From: Basidiobolus meristosporus CBS 931.73
Taxonomy: Eukaryota > Basidiobolomycota > Basidiobolomycetes > Basidiobolales > Basidiobolaceae
Assembly: GCA_002104905.1 (NCBI GenBank)
Contig: MCFE01000867.1
Coordinates: forward strand, 1-29,560
Direction of reading: 5' to 3'
DNA: 29,560 nucleotides
In this document: positions 1 through 9,369 of the stretch, piece by piece
How the letters are laid out: each line of letters opens with the position of its first letter
Position numbering within the stretch: the stretch's first letter is position 1
Notes under the pieces: generated by a model
The model's database searches: none
Told to the model about the DNA's origin: nothing
The model's input: the letters and a program-made list of their open reading frames with translations, nothing else
Position numbers and translations under genes: made by a program

Positions 1-526
1 ACGATCCACTGCAGGTTGAATGCCACCGAGACTGACAAGAACAGATACAAATCTACCGAGAAAATAATAAGCCAAGCGCTGATGGTGCATACATCTTCAG
101 GAGCTTTGGCCAGTTACGGCAGCGAGAACGCAGAGCAGAATTAGTAATCCTCTCAACCGCAGTATTGTTAGATACCACTCACTATCATCCGTCATATACG
201 TATAAGCCAGGACAATTGCCGAGCGGAATGCATCGATCAAGGATATCAGCGCATTCAGCCGCAGACTGACTCTGTCCATAGAAGGGCGGTCGTACATCCA
301 CAAAACAGATGTGATCATGACGACAAGTAAGCCACCCACAATGGAGAGCACATTGAAGGTTGCTAGATAGTTTTGGCACAATGTAAGCTTGGCACTGTGG
401 ATGAGTATGTGGGGTTCGGTACTTACTATTCACGATGATATTTATTTGGCTGAAAGTAGTGTCAGCAATACTCATAGTCGGCAGGTCTACCGCTTGTTGT
501 AGAGTCCCCCAGCTTTGCGAGATCAT
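1..526 (-). CDS. Partial fungal seven-transmembrane receptor (GPCR-like), 5' part
   Basis: Three exons can be joined on the minus strand: 526-427, 362-183 and 103-1 (continuing off the window). Introns are 363-426 (gtaagt...ctag, 64 bp) and 104-182 (gtgagt...aaag, 79 bp), both phase 1. The joined 127 residues show a short outside N-terminus ending near an N-T-T glycosylation site, TM1 (about 35-58, FNVLSIVGGLLVVMITSVLW), a short RVSLRLN loop, TM2 (LISLIDAFRSAIVLAYTYM) and TM3 starting at a conserved-position Cys (VCTISAW, then FSVDLYLFLSVSVAFNLQW). This layout fits fungal cAMP-receptor-like/Git3-like GPCRs that sense nutrients or signals at the plasma membrane and couple to G-alpha; the family is inferred from the TM pattern, not from a search. 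The ATG at 526 is the first in-frame Met after a stop. A strong acceptor at about 571 (gctcttag) means a further upstream exon is possible, so the true start is uncertain. Confidence 0.62.
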
Positions 527-2124
527 TACCAATGGAGTCGTCGATACCAAAGTCGTGTTCACAAGCAAGTACAAGCGTAACTAAGAGCAATCGATTGTAA
601 AGGGAAAAGTCGGATACGGTCCAACAAGAATGGCGTTCCAGTAAGAGCGGAGGGCCAAAATAAATGGGCATCTGTCAAGATCAGCTGTGCGTCCTGATAG
701 GCGTGCGGAAAGATCTGGTTAAAAGAATTATCCAAGTTGGCCGAGGACAACATGCTGAAACTACTCTTGAACTCGGCTAGCAAACGCACCTAACCTGCTC
801 AGAATTGTGGAACATGATAAACAAAGTTTTCACGAGGTGAGACCAGAGATCGATTCAGTAATCCGGGGATAGCGATCCCCCAATGTTACTGACATTGCCC
901 ATTCAAATTTCGATTAAACCGAGGCATCTGTTTGCAGAACCGATATGAGCGCAGTGGGCGCTTGCGATTTGCCAGGCTCCGATCATGGCCCCCAACGACG
1001 TTCGGCATTTGCCCTGAATGAAACACTGGAAATGCTCGGCAAATGACTTGTTTCAAAGCACTAGCTCGCAGTTCCCTGGTCTGCAGTGAGCGAAACGTAG
1101 TCATACGTACCACAATAACCAACACGGCTGCTTGCGCTAAACCTAGACATCTGTTCTACTAACCAATCAACAACGATCCACGCTTTCGGGCTTAACACAC
1201 TAATCATCCAGTGCACTCGACGAAGTAGATAGTGTTCTATGTAGGCTACAGTACTGCGAATCTCCGCTCAGCGAGGCAATCTCCAATCAGGTACATCATT
1301 CACCTGGCAGCTCTCTACCTCTAACGACAGCATGTCTGATATTCTGCCAGCATGATCGCTCATTGAAGGAATCAATTTCACCATTCCTGCACTTCTCATC
1401 ATGACTTCATTGGCGGCCATCACTAGACCGCATGGATCGTCGCCAGCGTATCACTAGACTCTTTACTCAAGATGCCTATTGAGCAGCTCGTCATGTAGAT
1501 TCCACTCTTGCAAGATGCCAATATAGTGTAGTACTTTCATGGGGGGTCGGTGGTGTCCACAACTAGAGTGGCCATTACTTGGCTCTAGTGTATGTTCTTA
1601 TCTTACAGTACGATATCTATGCTAATTCATATGACAACCTGACCACAATTTGATGTAAACAATTCGCTCAGTTCAATCCGTGTGACTATATCATCCAATG
1701 ATAAAAGGTATGCTGTAAGACATCCATATAGGATTTTCCGCTGAATAGATGCTAGATATCCTCCTATGGCTAGAGCCTTATCTGCTGACAGGGAATTACC
1801 AAGCCGTGTCAGGGCATTTGCTGTATCAAGAGAGATATTATGTGCATTGCAGACTCTGATAATGTGTGGGATCGGGACTAGGGTCGCTAAGTCATCTGCC
1901 CAAATCCTCTCTGCATTGGATACCATAGCCTATTTATGGTGGAGACGCATGGCTTCATGCAACGCATACTCAGATACGATATTTACTGATATCTTGGACA
2001 ATGAGATCTGATTTTAGCTGCTATAAAGGTCTATAAACAATGGTGAAGAGTGAGAGCACTCCGTATGCTGGGAAAAACAGCGAGGACTAAATAATATTAA
2101 TGACCGATTCCTAGAAATATAAGA
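527..2124. other. Intergenic stretch without a recognised gene
   Basis: Between the receptor start and the end of the ASE1-type gene I see only short, mutually overlapping open frames on both strands. 559-789 (minus) could hold an upstream exon of the receptor. Nothing with a recognisable domain, tRNA box or clear repeat is present. Confidence 0.5.
1627..1926 (-). CDS. Possible small hypothetical protein (99 aa)
   Basis: An ATG-started frame of 99 codons with natural-looking composition: alternating hydrophobic and polar residues, for example HIIRVCNAHNISLDTANALT and YLASIQRKILYGCLTAYLL. No signal peptide, transmembrane segment or known motif is recognised. An AT-rich TAAATA-like element lies directly upstream of the ATG, and an in-frame stop lies just before it. 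An overlapping 81-codon frame exists on the opposite strand (1766-2011), so coding is ambiguous. It may also be an exon or relict of something larger. Listed only because it is the best candidate in an otherwise empty 1.6 kb. Confidence 0.22.
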   Translation of the reverse strand: MVSNAERIWADDLATLVPIPHIIRVCNAHNISLDTANALTRLGNSLSADKALAIGGYLASIQRKILYGCLTAYLLSLDDIVTRIELSELFTSNCGQVVI

Positions 2125-4222
2125 CTAGTGTTTGGAGGTTTGCGAGGCATTTTTGCTCCAGAGAGCTCCAGAGCGCTGTGTGGGAGAAGGAGAATTTACA
2201 ATGTCACCAAACAGGGTAGCCACCGCTTGCTTTCTGGCAACTTTCTGCATAGCGGTCCCCGCGGAGCGAGGCGTTGAAGTAATTGGTGAAGGCGAAGGTG
2301 AGGATCTATATCGACTCTGGGATCTCATGGATGTCCGCACAAGTTTTGATCGGACGCGAGGCGTCTGTAATTCAGATGCGGAATTTTCATAGCAGGCTGA
2401 ACTAGGGCGAGGAGAAAGCTCTTCCATACTAGGTGCTTGGAGAGGGGTGCGAATAGAATCCCCTGAATCATTTGATGATACAGAGCTATGGCAATCGTCT
2501 GCATTGCTGGTACGCGAAACACTACGGGTTGGACAATGCGAGAATCTGGACACCGGATGTGATGCTGCTGATGTACGAGAAGGAGATAAATGATGTCCGC
2601 CATAGCTAGATGTGCTGCTTGTAGGTCCGGAATAGCTTGCGCTTCGGTCTTTGACATATGTGCCACTGCCGAAGCCAAATAGAGTCAGATTCACCGGGCG
2701 CTCGGCGATTTCCCTATCCAGTACATCCATGTAGCGTTGGTTGTTGTGAATAAAAGGCTTGTTTTCTTGCAACTCGTAGTTTAATATGGCATTGATAAGC
2801 TGCTCCTCAAACTTCAGCAGATTCGGATATGCTTTTTTCCTCCATTTCTCTTCTTGGTTCAGCTGGAAAGAGCTTCGAAATAGACGGCGAGGGTCAGAAG
2901 CAGTCTTCTCAAATTCAATCATCTTGTGAATTAACTGCCGGCGCTCTTGCATTGCAGAGAATATAAGGTGGCATTGGCTGTATAGCTCCTCGAGGCGAAT
3001 GAGCTCTTCACGGATAATATCCGCTCTCTCTACTTTGTTGATGCCCTCCATTATTCGTAGCATGGTAAACCGTTGCTCTTCGCGGCTGATCTCGCATTTC
3101 TCCCAATACTCAGCAAGCTTCTGCTTATAATCGTCAAAAAGCTGGTCCAGATTTATCAGGAGAATCTCTCTCAAGTGCTCGTGCTCCGCTTCCATTTGCG
3201 CCAACGTAGTGTCCTCATAGTCGAGTTGGAATTTCTTTTGCCTCGAGTTGGGGATATCCAGCTCTATGTACAGTCGGTTGATTTTCTTCAGGAGAGTGGC
3301 ATATCGTTGTTTCCGTTCCTCCATAATCCTGGTGTAGCGGCATTGCTTTTGCTTCATCAGCTCGACGCACTCCTTAGATAATTCAAGTGGCGGCTGATTT
3401 GGGGTATACCAGGCCGACTTCTTTGGATGCGGCTTCTGCGAATCTGCAAAATGCTTCTCCTCCTCCAGTGTAAATTGGCGCACAAGGGATTTCTCGATCT
3501 CGTCAGTAGGGGCGAACTTGATATTTTGCCAAGCCTCATACAAGTCGGTGGCTGCTTGATCAAATTCCTGAACCCTGGTCTCTTTGAGTATTGTGATTTT
3601 CGTAGCTGCATACGTTAGGAAGTCGACGGTACTGCGGCTAAAGTCATCGGGCTTCTGGGTAAACCAGCAAAATTAGGCCTCAAGTTCCGGCACAACTGGC
3701 GCAAATACTTAGGCTTACCGGCTTTGGGAGATCCTGCGTTTCGTGCAGCTCTCTGGATAACGCATGCAATGTGTCCATAGCTGCCTCGTGGAGTTGCTTT
3801 TGCCGGGAAAGTTCGGCGTCAAGTGAATTGTTCAGGCTTTTGAGCTCGAGGTAAGTAGTGTAGAGCGATCTTGTGCTGACGGGGGTATACTTGGGTAGGT
3901 ACAAGTCAGCGTTGCGACCTAAGAGTTGGCATTTCTCCTCGATGGACATCTAGAATAGGAAGATAAGAAAATGGGCTAAACTCCAATCAAGTGGTGATTT
4001 CCGATCTACCTCCAAATCCTCAGTCTCTGCCTTTAGCATGGCACACCGCTTAGCTTCGCTGGCGGCAAGTCTATCAAGCTCATGTAAAGCCGGTTGGAGC
4101 TTTCTCTCCACCCAGCTGGGGATAGTACATTTCTTATCTGCACATTTTATCTCTGACTCAAAGTAGCCAAGTTCATTCCAAAGGCTGTAAAGCTGTTGAA
4201 CTCGGTATCGAACTATTTCCAT
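2125..4222 (-). CDS. ASE1: Ase1/PRC1/MAP65-family antiparallel microtubule bundling protein
   Basis: Exons 4222-4010, 3949-3719 and 3654-2125 (all junctions phase 0; introns 3950-4009 of 60 bp and 3655-3718 of 64 bp) join to 657 residues. The N-terminal segment (LYSLWNELGYFESEI, then helical ERKLQPALHELDRL) and long coiled-coil middle match the dimerisation rod of the MAP65/Ase1/PRC1 family. The most diagnostic part is the spectrin-like microtubule-binding region around residues 380-460: IHKMIEFEKTASDPRRLF, EEKWRKKAYPNLLKFEEQL and FIHNNQRYMDVLDREI. The remaining C-terminus is Ser/Arg/Pro-rich, low-complexity and basic, as in other members, where it adds microtubule affinity and carries CDK sites; several S/T-P dipeptides are visible. 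Known role: crosslinks antiparallel microtubules at the anaphase spindle midzone and recruits partner kinesins. Start: the ATG at 4222 is preceded by an in-frame TGA. Orthology to yeast Ase1 is inferred from these motifs. Confidence 0.9.
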
Positions 4223-5432
4223 ATTTCAATGAAGGCGCTCTACTGTGGATATTGGCAAAAGGATCTTCTCAGGGGCAATAGTTGAATAATTAGCAATGTC
4301 AGTGGAATCGCAGACGTGAAGGAGGCTGTGACACGCTGTCTAGCGAGTAGGAGGATGGGCCCAGGGTGATGGTAACGGGTTGAGGTAATGTAGTTGTAAG
4401 AATCAACTTAGAAATATAGCATTGAAGGCAACACGTAAGTGAAGGCACATTTATATCAGCGACGAGACATGAAAACATCCTATACAATCCCGGCAACGGC
4501 TAATGAGTTTGATAATTTCCGATCTCTATTGGCTATGGTTTAGGGCAATACATTTTCCTAGAGAAAGGGAGCTTATCTCGACATGAATGACTACATGTGA
4601 GCACTATGAGGTTCATTTTCTAATAATAAGTGACACTCTATTTTCCATTTATGTGGGTGGTTGATTCATTCAAGGCGGTTCATCATTTACATTAGATGAC
4701 AATGAAGTATTGATTTGTTTGAGAATCCTCAATCACGGCAATTCGTCGTGGCTCACCTGTCAACGGCATCACACCGATTCGAATACAATGTAGAACCAAC
4801 GCTAAAGGGCTGGACATAACAGATTTCATGGGAGTTTAACTGATCGATTATGCAGGTGTACCCAATGAGCACCACGGCATCAGAGGATTTTCATCAACTT
4901 GACTAAGACAAAAATGGAACGGATATATTGATGCGCGCAGCTCCACCTGAGTCCTAGACGATACATGAGATTAACTCGGCTGCATCCAAACCGTCTGAAC
5001 CGTTTGGCAGCTTTTCGTAGGGCCTGGATCTCACGCTGATATAGCATTCGGTGCTCTATTTAGCTCCTAACTTTACGCCCTTTCCGGAAGATCCTGGATC
5101 TCCTGATCCCCTAGTAGTGGAGGAAGGCCATGCCAATCTATACAAGCTCTACAATGATAGCAAGCGTTTGATTCAACAATATTAGAACTATCCCATAGAC
5201 TAGCGCCGCTTACCTAATCCGACCGGGATTTTGTCCCGCTTGCCTAATCCTTTGCAACTGGTTGCTGGGCCGATTTTTTGGTCTCAAAATGCTTGCATTC
5301 CCCAGCTGGTGGGTCGGTACCTCGATAGAATAACGCTTGCTAGCGGTATTGGATTCTCGCAATGAACAATCGTTTCCGAGCAACTACCTGATACAAAGAT
5401 GCTCTTTTGGATAGCTTGCGAAATAATCAAAA
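4223..5432. other. Intergenic region between ASE1-type gene and Lys-rich repeat gene
   Basis: Holds the promoter side of the ASE1-type gene and the 3' side of the Lys-rich gene. No recognisable coding sequence. One small structure: two near-identical 15-mers (ccgcttacctaatcc at 5206-5220 and ccgcttgcctaatcc at 5236-5250) flank a short CGGGA/TCCCG hairpin. Confidence 0.55.
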
Positions 5433-5438
5433 TTTATT
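5433..5438 (-). terminator. AATAAA polyadenylation signal of the Lys-rich repeat gene
   Basis: A canonical AATAAA on the minus strand lies about 57 nt past the stop codon of the Lys-rich gene, a usual spacing for a eukaryotic 3' UTR. Confidence 0.6.
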
Positions 5439-5494
5439 GTTCTATAACGAAGTCAACAAGGACGAGCATTCTAGACAGTTTCTTGCGACTAGGT

Positions 5495-8400
5495 CTATCT
5501 ATATTCTACCTGCATTTCCTCTTCCCCCTCCACATCCCCATTCTCTTTGTCCTCCTCATCCTTTTCCATGCCAGCTTCCTTCGATTCAGAGTCCCCATCC
5601 TTCTTCACTCCATTGCCCTTGTTCATGTTCTTGCCGTAACCCATACCCTTGTTGTATTTGACATTGTCCTTTTGGATGGTTTGACCGTACTTGCCCTTAT
5701 CCTTGCTGATGCTCTGACCATGTTGATCATCACTCTTATTTTCATTAATGCTGTGTCCTTGCTTAATTTTGTCCTTGCCGATACTCTGGCCATTCTTGCC
5801 CTTCTTAAGGGTTTTGTCGCTCTTGCCGTATTTGCCCTTGCCAATGCTTTTGTCGGATTTGCCCTTGCTTAGGGTCTTGTTGCTCTTGCCCTTGTTAACG
5901 TTCAGGGTTTTATCGCTCTTGCCCTTGCCAATGCTTTTGCCGTACTTGCCCTTGCTCAGGGTTTTGTCGCTCTTGCTCAGGGTCTTGCCCTTGCCAATGT
6001 TCTTGCCGGATTTGCCCTTGCTCAGGGTCTTGTTGCTCTTGCTCTTGCCCTTGCTAATGCTCTTGTCGGATTTGCCCTTGCTCAGGGTCTTGTTGCTCTT
6101 GCTCTTGCCCTTGCTAATGTTCTTGCCGTATTTACCCTTGTTCAGAGTTTTGTCGCTCTTGCTCTTGCCCTTGCTAATGCTCTTGTCGGATTTGCCCTTG
6201 CTCAGGGTCTTGTTGCTCTTGCTCTTGCCCTTGCTAATGTTCTTGCCGTATTTACCCTTGTTCAGAGTTTTGTCGCTCTTGCTCTTGCCCTTGCTAATGC
6301 TCTTGTCGGATTTGCCCTTGCTCAGGGTCTTGTTGCTCTTGCTCTTGCCCTTGCTCTTGCCAATGCTTTTGCCGCTCTTGCTCTTGCCAATGCTCTTGTT
6401 CAAGGTCTTGCCCTTGTTCAGAGTTGTGTTGCTCTTGCCCTTGTTAATGTTCTTTCCGGATTTGCCCTTGCTCAGGGTTTTGTCACTTTTGCTCTTGCCC
6501 TTGCCAATGCTCTTGCCGGATTTGCCCTTGCTCAGGGTTTTGTCACTTTTGCTCTTGCCCTTGCCCTTGCCAATGCTCTTGTCGGATTTGCCCTTGCTCA
6601 GGGTCTTGTTGCTCTTGCTCTTGCCCTCGCCAATGCTTTTGCCGTACTTGCCTTTGTTCAGAGTTTTGCCGCTCTTGCTCTTGCCAATGCTCTTGTTCAG
6701 GGTTGTGTTGCTCTTGCTTTTGTTAACGTTCTTGCCGGATTTGCCCTTGCTCAGGGTTTTGTCACTCTTGCTCTTGCCCTTGCCAATGCTTTTGCCGTAC
6801 TTGCCTTTGTTCAGAGTTTTGCCGCTCTTGCTCTTGCCAATGCTCTTGTTCAAGGTCTTGCCCTTGTTCAGGGTTGTGTTGCTCTTGCCTTTGTTAACGT
6901 TCTTGCCGGATTTGCCCTTGCTCAGGGTTTTGTCACTCTTGCTCTTGCCCTTGCCAATGCTTTTGCCGTACTTGCCCTTGTTCAGAGTTGTGTTGCTCTT
7001 GCCCTTGTTAATGTCCTTGCCAGATTTGCCCTTGCTCAGGGTTTTGTCATTCTTGCTCTTGCTCTTGTTCATGGTCTTGCCCTTGCCAATGCTTTTGCCG
7101 TACTTGCCCTTGCTCAGGGTTTTGTCGCTCTTACTCTTGCTCTTGCTCAGGGTCTTGCCCTTGCCAATGCTTTTGCCGGATTTGCCCTTGCTCAGGGTTT
7201 TGTCGCTCTTACTCTTGCTCTTGCTCAGGGTCTTGCCCTTGCTCAGGGTTTTGTCACTCTTGCTCTTGCCCTTGCCAATGTTCTTGCCGGATTTGCCCTT
7301 GCTCAGGGTTTTGTCGCTCTTACTCTTGTTCTTGCTCAGGGTTTTGTCGCTCTTGCCCTTGCCCTTGCCAATGTTCTTGCCGGATTTGCCCTTGCTCAGG
7401 GTTTTGTCGCTCTTGCTCTTGTTCAGGGTCTTGCCCTTGTTCAGGGTTTTGTCGCTCTTGCTCTTGTTCAGGGTCTTGCCCTTGTTCAGGGTTTTGTCGC
7501 TCTTGCTCTTGCTCAGGGTCTTGTTGCTCTTGCTCTTGCCCTTGCCAATGCTTTTGCCGTACTTGCCCTTGCTCAGGGTCTTGCCCTTGTTCAGGGTTTT
7601 GTTACTTTTGCCCTTACTCAGGGTATTATCGCTCTTGCTCTTGCTCTTGCTCTTGCTCTTGCCAATGTTCTTGGCGGATTTGCCCTTGTTCAGGGTTTTG
7701 TCGCTCTTACTCTTGCTCTTGCTGGATTTGTCCTTGCTCAGGGTTTTGTTGCTCTTGCCCTTGCTCAGGTTCTTGTTGCTCTTACTCTTGCCAACGCTTT
7801 TGTTCAAGGTCTTGCCCTTCTTCAGGGTTTTGATGCTCTTTCCCTTGCCCTTGCTAGTACTCTTACCGTATTTGCCTTTGTTCAGGGTTTTGTTGCTCTT
7901 GCCCTTGCCATTGCTTTTGCCGTACTTGCCTTTGTTCAGAGGTTTATCGCTCTTGTCCTTGCTCAGGGTTTTGTTGCCCTTGCTCTTGCTCAGGGTTTTG
8001 TTGCCCTTGCTCTTGCTCAGGGTTTTGTTGCCCTTGCTCTTGCTCAGGGTTTTGTTGCCCTTGCTCTTGCTCAGGGTTTTGTTGCCCTTGTCCTTGCTCA
8101 GGGTTTTGTTGCCCTTGCTCTTGCTCAGGGTTTTGTTGCCCTTGCCCTTGCTCAGGGTTTTGTTGCCCTTGCCCTTGCCCAGGGTTTTGTTCAGGGTTTT
8201 ATCGCTCTTGCTCTTGCCAACGCTTTTGCCGTATTTACCCTTGTTCAGGGCCTTGTTACTCTTGCCTTTGTTCAGAGTTTTATCGCTCTTGCCCTTGCCC
8301 TTGCCAATGCTTTTACCGTATTTGCCCTTGTTCAGGGTTTTGTCGCTCTTGCCATATTTGCCCTTGTTCAGGGTTTTATCGCTCTTGCCGTACTTGCCCT

Positions 8401-9292
8401 TTTTCAGGGTCTCGTTGCTCTTGCCCTTGCTCTTATTATTGCTCGTGTTAATGCTCTTGTTAATACTCTTGTTGATACTCTTGTTAATGCTCTTGTTAAT
8501 GCTCTTGTTAATGCTCTTGTTAATGCTCTTGCCGGACTTGCCCTTTTTCAGGGCCTTGTTACTCTTGCGCTTGCCCTTGTTAATGCGCTTGCCGTACTTG
8601 CCCTTGCTCAGGGTTTTGTCGCTCTTGCCTTTGCTTTTGCTAATGCTCTTGCCGTACTTGCCCTTTTTCGGGGTCTTGTTACTCTTGCCCTCGCCTTTTT
8701 TCGCGGCTTTTTCATGCTTGCTGTTGTTGTGCTTTCCGCTCTCTCCGTACCTCATTGTATCGTGTTTGGGTTTTACAACGCCACCTCGTAGCACTGGGTC
8801 ATCTCCGCTAAAGTCCGTATTTTGGTAGAGTCTATAGATGCGGCTAGCGCGCTTGACCCCATGAATGAGATTATCAATCCCTCCGAGCTGCTTCACAAAC
8901 CAATCTGTTTTCTTGAACTTTTTACTCGAGCTGATGATGTTGTAAGCAGTAGCATAATCTGGGCCTTCAGTTTTGATCAATGCATCGGCTGCATCACTCA
9001 AATTCACACCTAGCTTCTTCCCATATTTGTTCATGTAGTTGTGAAAGAGTCTATTGGCGATCGTGCCTTTGATTCCACCACCTGCCAACTTCTTGATCAG
9101 ATTGGATTTTCCACCAAACCCAAGAAATTCATCCTTCATGGCAGGATCGAGTTCAAGCTCATTCAGGGCAGGATCCACATCCATCACTTCATTCTCCTTC
9201 AACTCCATATGCCGTGGCATGGCAGTCACTGAGGGAGCTGCTATCACCAAGCCTGCCAGAAAGGCAATGATCTCTGAACTAGATACTTTCAT
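5495..9292 (-). CDS. Giant secreted Lys/Ser/Gly-rich tandem-repeat protein (1265 aa)
   Basis: A single intronless frame starts at an ATG 70 bp from a TATA box. Residues 1-24 form a classic signal peptide (hydrophobic IIAFLAGLVIAAPSVTA, cleavage after A24), so the product should enter the secretory pathway. Residues about 25-180 are non-repetitive and may fold; they include an acidic stretch, a Gly/Lys-rich patch (GGKSNLIKKLAGGGIKG) and aromatic-containing helices. Residues about 184-1215 are imperfect repeats built from KGKS, KTLSKGKS, GKSIGKGKS, KYGKS and NKSI units, almost only K, S, G, N, T, L, I, D and Y, with a very strong positive charge. Nearly all Lys codons in the repeats are AAG. 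The last about 45 residues flip to an acidic tail (EDKENGDVEGEEEMQVEYR). No Cys-rich domain, GPI signal or membrane segment is seen. I recognise no family. Plausible roles are inference only: cell-wall or matrix polycation, mineral- or polyanion-binding scaffold (composition recalls silaffins), or secreted effector. Confidence 0.85.
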   Translation of the reverse strand: MKVSSSEIIAFLAGLVIAAPSVTAMPRHMELKENEVMDVDPALNELELDPAMKDEFLGFGGKSNLIKKLAGGGIKGTIANRLFHNYMNKYGKKLGVNLSDAADALIKTEGPDYATAYNIISSSKKFKKTDWFVKQLGGIDNLIHGVKRASRIYRLYQNTDFSGDDPVLRGGVVKPKHDTMRYGESGKHNNSKHEKAAKKGEGKSNKTPKKGKYGKSISKSKGKSDKTLSKGKYGKRINKGKRKSNKALKKGKSGKSINKSINKSINKSINKSINKSINKSINTSNNKSKGKSNETLKKGKYGKSDKTLNKGKYGKSDKTLNKGKYGKSIGKGKGKSDKTLNKGKSNKALNKGKYGKSVGKSKSDKTLNKTLGKGKGNKTLSKGKGNKTLSKSKGNKTLSKDKGNKTLSKSKGNKTLSKSKGNKTLSKSKGNKTLSKSKGNKTLSKDKSDKPLNKGKYGKSNGKGKSNKTLNKGKYGKSTSKGKGKSIKTLKKGKTLNKSVGKSKSNKNLSKGKSNKTLSKDKSSKSKSKSDKTLNKGKSAKNIGKSKSKSKSKSDNTLSKGKSNKTLNKGKTLSKGKYGKSIGKGKSKSNKTLSKSKSDKTLNKGKTLNKSKSDKTLNKGKTLNKSKSDKTLSKGKSGKNIGKGKGKSDKTLSKNKSKSDKTLSKGKSGKNIGKGKSKSDKTLSKGKTLSKSKSKSDKTLSKGKSGKSIGKGKTLSKSKSKSDKTLSKGKYGKSIGKGKTMNKSKSKNDKTLSKGKSGKDINKGKSNTTLNKGKYGKSIGKGKSKSDKTLSKGKSGKNVNKGKSNTTLNKGKTLNKSIGKSKSGKTLNKGKYGKSIGKGKSKSDKTLSKGKSGKNVNKSKSNTTLNKSIGKSKSGKTLNKGKYGKSIGEGKSKSNKTLSKGKSDKSIGKGKGKSKSDKTLSKGKSGKSIGKGKSKSDKTLSKGKSGKNINKGKSNTTLNKGKTLNKSIGKSKSGKSIGKSKGKSKSNKTLSKGKSDKSISKGKSKSDKTLNKGKYGKNISKGKSKSNKTLSKGKSDKSISKGKSKSDKTLNKGKYGKNISKGKSKSNKTLSKGKSDKSISKGKSKSNKTLSKGKSGKNIGKGKTLSKSDKTLSKGKYGKSIGKGKSDKTLNVNKGKSNKTLSKGKSDKSIGKGKYGKSDKTLKKGKNGQSIGKDKIKQGHSINENKSDDQHGQSISKDKGKYGQTIQKDNVKYNKGMGYGKNMNKGNGVKKDGDSESKEAGMEKDEEDKENGDVEGEEEMQVEYR
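6061..6355 (-). repeat. Perfect 120-bp tandem duplication plus 55-bp partial third copy
   Basis: 6061-6180 and 6181-6300 are identical base for base, and 6301-6355 repeats the first 55 bases again. The unit encodes 40 residues, so copy-number change keeps the frame. Perfect identity points to recent duplication. Confidence 0.9.
7964..8179 (-). repeat. Eight 27-bp units encoding a GNKTLSK(S/D/G)K nonapeptide
   Basis: cagggttttgttgcc recurs exactly every 27 bp at 7964, 7991, 8018, 8045, 8072, 8099, 8126 and 8153. Variation is limited to one residue per unit (S, D or G). Confidence 0.88.
8450..8533 (-). repeat. Seven 12-bp units encoding NKSI tetrapeptides
   Basis: aatgctcttgtt recurs every 12 bp with small changes; the last unit is diverged. 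It encodes consecutive N-K-S-I repeats near the start of the repeat tract. Confidence 0.85.
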
Positions 9293-9361
9293 GTCCGGAT
9301 AGAAGGGAAGCAGACAGACAGTGCGTGGACTGGGTGATGAACTAGGAGAGAGGTGGAAGTG

Positions 9362-9369
9362 TATTTATA
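9362..9369 (-). promoter_or_regulatory. TATA box of the Lys-rich repeat gene
   Basis: TATAAATA on the minus strand, 70-77 bp upstream of the ATG at 9292. This position suits a strong, regulated fungal promoter with a short 5' leader. Confidence 0.6.

Larger units (their letters stand above)
5640..8740 (-). repeat. 3.1-kb coding tandem-repeat tract of the Lys-rich protein
   Basis: Hierarchical repeat of short units built on AAG-GGC-AAG-AGC type codons. Sub-blocks with different periods are visible (120, 27 and 12 bp). Because the unit lacks stop codons in other frames, a long open frame of more than 1000 codons also appears on the plus strand; it is Leu/Pro-only and not a gene. Confidence 0.9.

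Noticed and set aside
2132-2392. Plus-strand frame over the ASE1 C-terminus
   Set aside because: Shadow of the minus-strand coding exon, which has strong family motifs and consistent splice sites.
5748-8828. 1026-codon open frame on the plus strand, Leu/Pro-rich
   Set aside because: It is the antisense of the AAG-based Lys repeat, which cannot form stops in this frame. It has no signal peptide, no start context and a composition of almost only L, P, R, V and F.
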